From an uncultured Eubacterium sp. (GTDB lineage: Bacteria; Bacillota; Clostridia; Lachnospirales; Lachnospiraceae): a stretch of DNA of 47,711 nucleotides. Position 1 is the first letter of the stretch. Every line of letters starts with the position of its first letter. The stretch covers positions 1 through 47,711 of the forward strand of contig CANDMI010000022.1 of NCBI GenBank assembly GCA_947385775.1. Direction: 5' to 3'. Shown here piece after piece: positions 40,849 to 47,711 of this stretch. The translations under genes and the position numbers were made by a program. The notes beneath the pieces were generated by a model that worked only from the letters and a program-made list of their open reading frames with translations, was not told the DNA's origin and ran no database searches.

Positions 40849-42329
40849 AAAAAATGGCGCAGAAAAATTTATTTTACAGCGTACTGCTGGCTGCTGTGAT
40901 GTTAACCTTCCTTGTCGGGTATTTTACATTAATGCTCCCATCTTTATATGTCGCCTATATGAAAGAGCAGGATTTAGAATCGATCAAGCTACAGCACCGC
41001 GCGTTTGTAGAAACCGGAACTTATGATGGAGTCCAGGTGAAAAACCCTACCGCCTGCGCCTCCTGGAAGATCCCATTTAAAGGAGACAGCATAGATCTGA
41101 CCACAAAGCTGATATCGTTAAGAATTACAGCCCACGATAATTCAATCAAAGAGCTTTTAAAAGAACTGCAAAACAGCGTCCAAAATTATGAAAATATGGA
41201 TTCTTTCCGCGAATACCAGACGATATTTCAGGATAAAATGTCAGACTGGCAGCGGGAATTAACGAAAATCTATCAAACAAAAGTCCAGCTGCCCGTGAGC
41301 GTTGATATTCTCTCAAAACAGGACACCGACAATTTATACTACGGAGAATCCATTACGATGCATACGGATAACGGGCGGTCCGTAATAATGGAATTTAATA
41401 TTTCAGACGACCAAAACCAGTATACAAACTACCTTGCGATGGAACAGGTCAAGGATGGGATCGCGTTTACCGTTCTGCCAGTCGTCACTCCTCAGATGGG
41501 AGAGATAAAGCCGATCGTCCTGCAAAGCCTGCCTATGCTTGGAGCCGTGATCTTAGCGCTTGTATTTATTTTTTCCAAAATCTATTCAAACGGGATCGTC
41601 TCCCCCGCCCTAAGCACGATTGAAGACCTGTACATGCAGGTGCAGTCAAATTATGAAAAATTAAAGGCTGCAAACCAGGCGTTGCTTGAAGAAAACGAGA
41701 GGCAGGAAATGTTTCTTCGGTCATGCTCCCACCAGCTGAAAACCCCGATCACTGCCGCCCTTTTATTGACAGACGGAATGATACAGCAGGTCGGAAAATA
41801 TAAGGACACAAAAACCTATCTGCCAAAGGTAAAGCAGCAATTGCTGTGGATGCAAAAAATGACCGCTGAAATCCTTTCTCTGAACCAGGAAGGCGGAAAT
41901 GCCCGATGCTGCCTGTATGAATTTATCCAAAGCCTACTTGCGCCTTACCGCATAAAAGCCGAAGAAAAGAATTTACAGATCCTACTGGAAAAGGATATGG
42001 ACGTATATATAGAAACGGACTTGCAGCTTTTATCTAAAATTTTAGATAACCTGTTATCCAATGCAGTCCATTATTCCCCGGTTTCCTCCTGTATCCAGAT
42101 TGTTTTCCACAGTCAGAGGATTTTTATCCGCAATGAACACGCATCGATTCCCGACGAGCTTCTCCCGCATATTTTTGAACCTTTCGTCAGCGGCGGCCAA
42201 AAAAATTCCTCCCATGGGCTTGGATTGTACATCGCCGCATACTGCGCAAAACGGATTGGCGCGACTCTTACGATACAAAATAAAAACGGCGGCGTGGAAG
42301 CGGAGCTTTCCTTATCCAACATGATCTAA
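40845..42329 (+). CDS. Sensor histidine kinase partner of the OmpR-type regulator
   Basis: The 494-residue kinase has TM1 (about 10-32), an extracellular sensor of about 190 residues, TM2 (about 222-244), and a coiled linker. HisKA has H296 in CSHQLKTPITA. HATPase_c follows, with NLLSNAVHYSP and GLGLYIAAYCAKRIG; the usual G1 box is short. The ATG lies 4 bases inside the regulator gene, so the pair is translationally coupled. Next comes an ABC exporter, the arrangement seen in antibiotic- or bacteriocin-response modules. The signal is unknown. Confidence 0.93.
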   Translation: MKKMAQKNLFYSVLLAAVMLTFLVGYFTLMLPSLYVAYMKEQDLESIKLQHRAFVETGTYDGVQVKNPTACASWKIPFKGDSIDLTTKLISLRITAHDNSIKELLKELQNSVQNYENMDSFREYQTIFQDKMSDWQRELTKIYQTKVQLPVSVDILSKQDTDNLYYGESITMHTDNGRSVIMEFNISDDQNQYTNYLAMEQVKDGIAFTVLPVVTPQMGEIKPIVLQSLPMLGAVILALVFIFSKIYSNGIVSPALSTIEDLYMQVQSNYEKLKAANQALLEENERQEMFLRSCSHQLKTPITAALLLTDGMIQQVGKYKDTKTYLPKVKQQLLWMQKMTAEILSLNQEGGNARCCLYEFIQSLLAPYRIKAEEKNLQILLEKDMDVYIETDLQLLSKILDNLLSNAVHYSPVSSCIQIVFHSQRIFIRNEHASIPDELLPHIFEPFVSGGQKNSSHGLGLYIAAYCAKRIGATLTIQNKNGGVEAELSLSNMI

Positions 42330-42342
42330 CGTGCACATAGGA

Positions 42343-42385
42343 TTCATGACAGCTTCATATGAAATTCATTTGCGTAAGTTATAAT
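42343..42385 (+). promoter_or_regulatory. Promoter of the ABC transporter with three TTCAT direct repeats
   Basis: TTCAT at 42343, 42354 and 42365 recurs every 11 bases. TATAAT at 42380-42385 begins 10 bases after the last repeat, exactly as in the regulator promoter at 40084-40115. Confidence 0.7.
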
Positions 42386-42457
42386 GATCTTAGTTCTTAA
42401 CAATAACAAGTTTTTAATTTAGTCCTTAAAAGAAAGCAAAACGAAAGGAGCGCATTT

Positions 42458-43399
42458 ATGCTGCAAGATTCCATTTTAAAAAAACCCGCTGTAACGCAGG
42501 ACTCCACATTGCTGGAGATCAACCAGCTACAGGTGCAATATGGCAAGGACGTGGTGTTAGATATCCGCACCCCTATTTGTATCAAAAAAGGGGACCGGAT
42601 CGGCATTATCGGGTCAAACGGCGCCGGAAAAAGCACATTGATCAAAAGCATCCTCGGCCTTGCGCCATACCACGGCACGATACGCAATACGTTAAAGCCC
42701 GGGGAAATCGCCACACATATGCAATTCAACGAATACACCGACAGCATGGCGGTCAAATACATTATGGAAGCGATTTTACAGACGAAAATCTCTAAAAATA
42801 AAATGCTGCAAGAGCTGATCGATTATTTTGAATTTCAACCATGCTTAAAAAAGAAATATAACAAGCTCTCCGGCGGGCAGCAGCAGCGTTTTACAATTAT
42901 TATGATCTTAATGCAGGACGCTACGCTTACCTTTTACGATGAAGTGACCTCCGGCCTGGATTTTGAGACAAGGCAAAAGCTCGTAGAAAAAATCATCGAA
43001 TGGTATGAGGGAAAAGATTCCAGCGTATGCATGGTGTCCCATTATTATGAAGAATTAGATCATCTGGCGAATAAGCTGCTAATCTTAGACCATGGAAACG
43101 TCATCGATTACGGTGAAAAAGACGCTCTGTTTCAAAAATATTGCGGAAAAGCGGTCATTATATTAGACGCTTCAAAGGAAAACGCGCAGCTTATAAAAAA
43201 CTATAAACAGCTGTCGTCGCCGCCGCATTTATTCGTATTGTCATGCAACACAAAAAAAGAAGAAGCAGAGATCGCAGAGCTGCTGATCCACCACAACATT
43301 AATTTTAAACGCAGCTGCAACGATATTGAATGCATTTATATGAACGCGAAACATGTTTACTACCAAAACAATTCAGATAACAGGAGGATAACCGCATGA
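42458..43399 (+). CDS. ABC transporter ATP-binding protein
   Basis: The 313-residue ATPase has Walker A GSNGAGKST, a Q-loop glutamine (MQFNEYT), the signature LSGGQQQR, Walker B with catalytic Glu (LTFYDEVTSGLD), and the switch histidine in MVSHYYEE. About 80 residues follow the ATPase core, as in exporters of the DrrA/CcmA type for drugs or lantibiotics. The start at 42458 follows GAAAGGAGC. The permease ATG overlaps the stop. Regulation is probably by the adjacent two-component system. Confidence 0.94.
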   Translation: MLQDSILKKPAVTQDSTLLEINQLQVQYGKDVVLDIRTPICIKKGDRIGIIGSNGAGKSTLIKSILGLAPYHGTIRNTLKPGEIATHMQFNEYTDSMAVKYIMEAILQTKISKNKMLQELIDYFEFQPCLKKKYNKLSGGQQQRFTIIMILMQDATLTFYDEVTSGLDFETRQKLVEKIIEWYEGKDSSVCMVSHYYEELDHLANKLLILDHGNVIDYGEKDALFQKYCGKAVIILDASKENAQLIKNYKQLSSPPHLFVLSCNTKKEEAEIAELLIHHNINFKRSCNDIECIYMNAKHVYYQNNSDNRRITA

Positions 43400-44190
43400 A
43401 CACAAATACTCGAAAACTCGTATCAAGGCAAATGCTCCTATTTGAGCTTCGCAATGTAGTTGGAAATCCCTATGTGCATATCTTTGGCATCGGCCTGCCA
43501 GCGCTCTTAGCTATACTGGTTTGCAGAGTCGCGTCAAGTGAAGCTCCAAATGAGATGATAACCTCCATGGTAACTACCTCGATCTACCTTGGGATGGGCT
43601 CTTTGATCCCGTTAGCTACTATCTTAATGGGATATTCCATCGGATACGCCCAGGAACTAGACAAAGGGATTCCACAGCGTATGCAGCTATTTGGGATTAA
43701 AACAAGCGTAACCTTGTTAAACCGCGCAATTGCGGAGATCATTTTTATTACAGTCGGATTCCTCCTGTTTTTTACGAGCGGCTATCTGATCTTCGACCTG
43801 AAACGCCCTGTGGCAACTGGAATATTTTCTTATATTTTATGTATGCTCCTATTTAGCCTTATATGCCTGGGGCTGGGACACGGGATCGCAAGCCTTTGCC
43901 ACAGCTTTGGACGGGCATATTGCGTGAGCATGATCACCTATTTTGCATTTATGATCCTTGGCGGCATGATGGGGATTTCCTTTGACGACCTGCCGGAATG
44001 GGCCAAATTTTTCTCAAAACTGCTGCCTGTCACATACATGAACAAGGATTTTTATAAAATCTGGACCGGAAAGCCATACAATTTTATGCCGCTCATACAG
44101 TCCTTTCTTTTCCTAACGGCAATCGCCGGAATACTTTTGTTTTTTACAGGAAAGAACAGGGGCGGGAGTAAAAGTGTGAAAATGAAATAG
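43396..44190 (+). CDS. ABC-2 type transporter permease
   Basis: The 264-residue membrane protein has six hydrophobic segments: about 28-46, 62-82, 110-132, 140-165, 172-192 and 230-248. The GYSIGYAQELDKGIPQRMQLFG loop between segments 2 and 3 and the LPVTYMNKDFYKIW block before the last segment are typical of ABC-2 permeases. It pairs with the upstream ATPase (4-base ATGA overlap, AGGAGG before the start) to form an exporter. The substrate is unknown; with the kinase/regulator pair it looks like a detoxification or self-defence module. Confidence 0.9.
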   Translation: MNTNTRKLVSRQMLLFELRNVVGNPYVHIFGIGLPALLAILVCRVASSEAPNEMITSMVTTSIYLGMGSLIPLATILMGYSIGYAQELDKGIPQRMQLFGIKTSVTLLNRAIAEIIFITVGFLLFFTSGYLIFDLKRPVATGIFSYILCMLLFSLICLGLGHGIASLCHSFGRAYCVSMITYFAFMILGGMMGISFDDLPEWAKFFSKLLPVTYMNKDFYKIWTGKPYNFMPLIQSFLFLTAIAGILLFFTGKNRGGSKSVKMK

Positions 44191-44203
44191 TTTTTGAAAC
44201 AAA

Positions 44204-44247
44204 TTATGCAGCTTTGCCAAAACAACCGTTTCAACAAAGCTGCATAA
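44204..44247. terminator. Hairpin between convergent ABC permease and secreted-protein genes
   Basis: TTATGCAGCTTTG pairs with CAAAGCTGCATAA across about 18 bases. On the minus strand TTTGTTT follows, so it can serve both sides, weakly. Confidence 0.65.
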
Positions 44248-44256
44248 CAGGCAACT

Positions 44257-45582
44257 CTATACAGCCGTCACCTTCACAACCTTATATCCTTCTTTTGTCC
44301 CCTTGCTTACACAATTGTACCAGATCAAGAAATACGATGCCGTGCCAGTCTTTGTGCCTTTTGCGGCTGTTACGTTCACTGATTTCTTATCTTTTTGGAA
44401 TGCCATTGTAATTTTCTTTTGATCTGCGGAAGGCTTGTCTGTAATACGCACAGTCCCTTCTTCCATCGCTTTTTTATCAAAACCGTCTACGCTTCCCATA
44501 GCATAGATTTTCGGAACGTCGGTCGTTTCCCCTGTGTTTGTGGCACAAACTGTCTGCAATCCAAAGTAGCCTGTCACTTTGCTGTTTTGCGCAACTTCTA
44601 TGCCAAGGGAATTTCCTGTTCTCTTATCCAGCCCATGCACGTCGTCCACAATGATCCTTGACACCTGATTTACAGAAACTGCCTTAAATACCGTCTTTTT
44701 CCCGGTAAGGTTGCAGGTAAAGGTAATCCTGCCTGTCGCGCTTTTCCCATTTTTCAGAGCGTACGCGCGCACTTCAAAGCAAAGCGGGTTACTGTCAGAC
44801 TTAGAAACCGTAAAGTACCCAAAAGAATTATCGTCCATGCTTGCAGTATACGATACGTCTTTTACCTTTGTCATAACGCCATTTTGCTTTGTGAGCGGGT
44901 ACAGATAAACTTTCGCTGTTTCTCCGACATTGATCTTTCCGGTTTTATACTGCGCTGTCTTTCCATAAGTAAAAGAAGAACTGGTATCTGGAATGGAATA
45001 CAAATTCGTAGTTGTAGGCGCCGCCAGCACGGTAACCGGGCAACATGCGGAAACATTTTCACTTCCAGTATCGATCGCCCACAGATACACCCTGCCCGCC
45101 TGCTGCTTTGCTGTTACGGTAATCTGCCCGCTTCGGATGGAAGCCGACGCATATTTTGCGGCTTCTTTGTCTACGATCCTCCCGTTTACAATGTTCGGAT
45201 TTGTAGACGAGGTCGAGATGCCGACAATCACCTTTCCAGTGGAAGGACGGATTACATGATTGGCGTTTTCTTTATAGTTATAAGAAGCGGTAATATCCGT
45301 ATAAAGGATACACTGTCTATAATTTTTCTTTGTAAGGCTGCCTGCTACATCCACCTTCCCGCCATTGGCGTAAATTCGGATCGTAGAATTTGAAGCCTGC
45401 GTTTTATGCTGGTAATCCTCATAAAAATGGGAAATCGGAGGATTGTCCCAGCTATAGGCTGCCTGCGCAGCCTCCCGCGGCTGCATCTGACAGATTGCGA
45501 TGACCGCAAAGACCGCGATGCAAAATGTGAGAAAAAACCAGCTTCGTTTTCTGTGATTCCTTTGATCCTTTTTTTGATTCAT
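44257..45582 (-). CDS. Secreted beta-rich surface protein of unknown function
   Basis: No family is recognised with confidence. The 441-residue protein has a basic N-terminus and a signal peptide (about 14-42, ending EAAQAA). Repeated beta-type units follow, with patterns such as VDVAGSLTKKN, ITVTAKQQAGRVYLWAID, KINVGETAKVYLYPLT and VNVTAAKGTKTGTASYFLIW. These resemble bacterial Ig-like (Big-2-like) surface domains in which a bulky and an Ala/Gly-rich strand alternate. No LPxTG, cell-wall binding repeat or membrane anchor is seen, so it is probably released or loosely bound. The ATG at 45582 follows AAAAAGGA. Confidence 0.75.
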   Translation of the reverse strand: MNQKKDQRNHRKRSWFFLTFCIAVFAVIAICQMQPREAAQAAYSWDNPPISHFYEDYQHKTQASNSTIRIYANGGKVDVAGSLTKKNYRQCILYTDITASYNYKENANHVIRPSTGKVIVGISTSSTNPNIVNGRIVDKEAAKYASASIRSGQITVTAKQQAGRVYLWAIDTGSENVSACCPVTVLAAPTTTNLYSIPDTSSSFTYGKTAQYKTGKINVGETAKVYLYPLTKQNGVMTKVKDVSYTASMDDNSFGYFTVSKSDSNPLCFEVRAYALKNGKSATGRITFTCNLTGKKTVFKAVSVNQVSRIIVDDVHGLDKRTGNSLGIEVAQNSKVTGYFGLQTVCATNTGETTDVPKIYAMGSVDGFDKKAMEEGTVRITDKPSADQKKITMAFQKDKKSVNVTAAKGTKTGTASYFLIWYNCVSKGTKEGYKVVKVTAV

Positions 45583-45723
45583 ATCCTTTTTCTCTTTCCT
45601 TTCTGTTTTTTAATGCGATATACCTTATTTACCTTATCTAATATATCGGTATTTGATCGATAAAAAACAAGCGTATTGAAAATAGATTGAAATATTTTTT
45701 AAATTGACTTACAAACAAACTAA

Positions 45724-45758
45724 AAAAACGGGATATGCCTAATCGCACTCCCGTTTTT
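45724..45758 (-). terminator. Terminator of the ECF sigma/anti-sigma operon
   Basis: AAAAACGGGA and TCCCGTTTTT pair around a 15-base loop nine bases past the anti-sigma stop. Seven T follow on the minus strand. Confidence 0.85.
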
Positions 45759-45766
45759 CAAACAAT

Positions 45767-46939
45767 TTATTTCTTACTTTCCTTTGGAATATAAGCCGCA
45801 TAGGTCACCGTGCCATCCTCATTTGGCGTAAGCACATGAGTCACAAGGCCGTCTAATCCATTATCCGAGTAGTCAAATCCGTCGATCACCCTTTTCTGCC
45901 CGTCCTTTAATTTGTCTGAAATCAGGGATGTTCCAGAGCCAGAGCCGCGTCCCTCGATATCATATTCATAAGTGACACATCCATCTTCATCCAATGACAA
46001 TGTCTGAACCGAGCTTTCTACACGTTTCGCATACTTATCTATGTTTTCCGGCGTAACCTTTTCTATCCATGCCTCGCACACGCTATCCCCTTCTGGCTTT
46101 TCGGACTCATCTGCCTCATTGTCCTCTCCATCTTCCACATCCGTCAGATATTCCGCCGCAGCCTTCGGGTCTGCCTTTGATTCATCAATCGGAAGGTCAA
46201 ACAGCGCGTTCAGACCCTTATAATCTTCGTTTCTCGTAATTTCCCCGGTATCCTTGTCATAACGAAACGCCTCGTTGTCATAAAACGACCCTTCACATAC
46301 GCCAAGGTACAGCCCGTGGTCTGCAAATATTTCCACATTATCACATTCGATCAGCCGATAGAAAATGCCGTCCTCCAAAAACTGGGTATATCCTCCCCGC
46401 ATCGTCATCGCGTTATACCATGCAGGGTCATATCCTTTGATAAATGGCGATACGAAAAATTCCTTATCTTCCACGCCGTCTTTGGAAGTGTCCGGCATCG
46501 GCGCGCCGTCTTTATTTTCAATCGCTACGGCAATATAGCTGCGGTCTTCGCATATCTGCCCATTTGATCGCATTTCATAGTCTGTAATATCTTTTCCGGA
46601 TACCATGCCAAGCAAAGTTATCTTATAGTCTCCGCAAACCTGCGTTTCGTTGAGCTCCACGGCATCTTTACTCTCGAACGCTTTTGTAAGCTTGCCATCC
46701 TTTATTTTTTGCGTGATCGTATTCGGCGACAAATACCTCCATGCCGCATATGCGCTCACAGATCCTGCCCCAATTACGATTGCGGCTGCAATGGCCGCTG
46801 CCGGTATTCTTCCTGCTTTTCTTATATTCATCCTGTCTTCCTCCTTAACCTGATTTAAAATCCTCTTATTTAACCAGAAATTTGGTTCATCTGTTGGAGC
46901 AAGGGCCTGTTTTAATAGTTCATCGATATCCTTCTTCAT
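45767..46939 (-). CDS. Membrane anti-sigma factor with extracellular domain
   Basis: The 390-residue protein has a short cytosolic N-terminus (MKKDIDELLKQALAPTDEPN), one transmembrane segment (about 46-66, AAAIAAAIVIGAGSVSAYAA) and a large acidic extracellular part. The layout and the W/N-rich start of the soluble domain recall DUF4179-type anti-sigma proteins, but I am not certain of the family. It has no HxxxCxxC zinc anti-sigma motif. Its first 20 bases overlap the ECF sigma gene, the strongest argument for the role. The ribosome binding site GGAGG lies in the sigma coding end. Confidence 0.75.
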   Translation of the reverse strand: MKKDIDELLKQALAPTDEPNFWLNKRILNQVKEEDRMNIRKAGRIPAAAIAAAIVIGAGSVSAYAAWRYLSPNTITQKIKDGKLTKAFESKDAVELNETQVCGDYKITLLGMVSGKDITDYEMRSNGQICEDRSYIAVAIENKDGAPMPDTSKDGVEDKEFFVSPFIKGYDPAWYNAMTMRGGYTQFLEDGIFYRLIECDNVEIFADHGLYLGVCEGSFYDNEAFRYDKDTGEITRNEDYKGLNALFDLPIDESKADPKAAAEYLTDVEDGEDNEADESEKPEGDSVCEAWIEKVTPENIDKYAKRVESSVQTLSLDEDGCVTYEYDIEGRGSGSGTSLISDKLKDGQKRVIDGFDYSDNGLDGLVTHVLTPNEDGTVTYAAYIPKESKK

Positions 46940-47459
46940 TTAAAACAACCTCCAATTCTTTTTCCAGCAATTTTCTCGCCTGAAACAGTCTGCTTTTTAC
47001 AGTGCCTTTTGGTATTTTTACAATGGATGCAATCTGAGCCACAGACAGGTTTTCCATATAATAAAGCAAAACAATGACCTGGTAACGTGTCGGAAGCTTT
47101 CCTACGGCAAGCCTGACTGCCTGTGTTTCTTCCTCATTTAATAGCTGCTCCTCCGGCGACAGCCCTGTCTGTTCCTGTTCGATGTCTTCCTGCTCTTTTG
47201 GCAAAACCCGGCCGTCCACAATCCGCTTGCGCCACGCATATTTCCGTTTCCGGTTTTTCCATATCCGAAGCGCGACTGCAAGCACATAGCTTTTGGGATT
47301 TTTCATAACATCTATATTTTTATAAATTTCCATTACCTTTAAAAAAGTATCCTGATATAAGTCATCCGCTTCCTGCGCATTGCCGGTAAGATATTTGCAA
47401 AATGAGTAAATTTCTTTTCCATACTCATGGATGCATTCTTCTAATTCTGGTTTTGTCAT
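46920..47459 (-). CDS. ECF-family RNA polymerase sigma factor
   Basis: The 179-residue sigma factor has region 2 (YSFCKYLTGNAQEADDLYQDTFLKV, NPKSYVLAVALRIWKN) and region 4 (LPTRYQVIVLLYYMENLSVAQIA, KIPKGTVKSRLFQARKLL). It directs RNA polymerase to a small stress regulon and is held by the overlapping anti-sigma protein. The ATG at 47459 follows GTGGAG with good spacing; an in-frame TTG at 47477 is less likely. A promoter is proposed at 47545-47574. Confidence 0.94.
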   Translation of the reverse strand: MTKPELEECIHEYGKEIYSFCKYLTGNAQEADDLYQDTFLKVMEIYKNIDVMKNPKSYVLAVALRIWKNRKRKYAWRKRIVDGRVLPKEQEDIEQEQTGLSPEEQLLNEEETQAVRLAVGKLPTRYQVIVLLYYMENLSVAQIASIVKIPKGTVKSRLFQARKLLEKELEVVLNEEGYR

Positions 47460-47544
47460 ATCATTCTCCACTTCCAAGACGTCTTTGTGAAAGATGGTTT
47501 TTGGAGCAACTTGCTGCCTGCTGTTCCATGCCCTTCACTAATAT

Positions 47545-47574
47545 ATTGTAACAACTTGTGAGACGGTTCAGCAA
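47545..47574 (-). promoter_or_regulatory. Promoter of the ECF sigma operon
   Basis: TTGCTG (47574-47569) and TACAAT (47550-47545) are 18 bases apart on the minus strand. GAACCGTCTC starts inside it, which is weakly like an ECF -35/-10 pair and could allow autoregulation. Confidence 0.45.
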
Positions 47575-47640
47575 TTTTTTTAATCCTGCCAACTTCTATA
47601 TTGAGAATCACCCCCACATCCATTATAATAAAAACACAAC

Positions 47641-47654
47641 GTTACAGTTCAGCC
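47641..47654. repeat. Possible end of another GTAACAG-family element
   Basis: GTTACAGTTCAGCC matches the element terminus (one change from GTAACAGTTCAGCC). The sequence after it does not match copies A-D before the window ends at 47711. Confidence 0.4.
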
Positions 47655-47711
47655 TTCAATGTCATTTAGTTAGTAGCCTTGAATCCCCCCCGGCATTTGA
47701 CATGTGAAGTT

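Noticed and set aside
40171-44190. BceRS-BceAB bacitracin module
   Set aside because: The kinase has a large extracellular sensor and the permease is a short ABC-2 type, not the large BceB-type permease with its extracellular domain.
45640-45665. Second sigma-D promoter (ACCGATAT on the minus strand) before the secreted-protein gene
   Set aside because: No TAAA-like -35 occurs 15-16 bases upstream; the -10 match alone is not enough in AT-rich sequence.

Overview
The window looks like a chromosomal segment of an anaerobic, spore-forming, butyrate-producing, probably motile member of the Clostridia, most likely Lachnospiraceae. This is inferred from a butyryl-CoA:acetate CoA-transferase very close to the Roseburia-type But enzyme, a SipL-type spore coat morphogen, a CotF-like coat protein, a SigI/RsgI pair, Veg, LuxS, two methyl-accepting proteins, a near-consensus sigma-D (flagellar) promoter, an [FeFe]-hydrogenase-like sensor and strong AGGAGG-type ribosome binding sites with occasional TTG starts. 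I see no transposase, integrase, phage gene or CRISPR array.

Layout. 1-650: 3' part of rpmJ with its own promoter, and tRNA-Gly(CCC), both on minus. 652-6185: a membrane chemoreceptor, then an 861-residue fusion of CoA-disulfide reductase, rhodanese and siroheme sulfite/nitrite reductase, and a SEC-C methionine aminopeptidase. 6381-10625: a cell-wall NlpC/P60 hydrolase, sipL, veg and a PrcB-domain lipoprotein. 10768-17757: plsC, the ddl-murF pair, hpf, a short-chain dehydrogenase, a HAD phosphatase and an SGNH hydrolase. 18217-26497: a diguanylate cyclase and hybrid histidine kinase operon, a soluble hydrogenase-chemoreceptor chimera, and sigI-rsgI. 26600-33700: but, a 5-methylcytosine methyltransferase with Vsr, a sigma-D-controlled protein of unknown function, the luxS-mtnN-MATE operon and a coat-like protein. 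33886-39968: a five-domain c-di-GMP protein with a membrane protein of unknown function, then an overlapping DUF4474/metallophosphoesterase pair. 40171-44190: a response regulator/kinase and ABC transporter whose two promoters carry the same spaced TTCAT repeats. 44257-47711: a secreted protein of unknown function and an ECF sigma/anti-sigma pair.

Themes. Signalling dominates: two chemoreceptors, three GGDEF domains (one degenerate), one EAL domain, two histidine kinases, and two sigma/anti-sigma pairs. Redox sensing or sulfur/H2 metabolism recurs in the CoADR-sulfite reductase fusion, the hydrogenase-like chemoreceptor and a Rex-like operator in front of but. Peptidoglycan and spore genes cluster between 6 and 14 kb.

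Non-coding structure is rich. A family of intergenic elements ends in GTAACAGTTC (482-584, 7933-8073, 17963-18124, 24018-24095, possibly 38080-38104 and 47641 onward). There are also short tandem duplications at gene ends, a 92-bp inverted-repeat element at 15118-15209, and a hairpin that buries the sipL ribosome binding site. All calls come from reading the sequence and from remembered family motifs; no database search was made.
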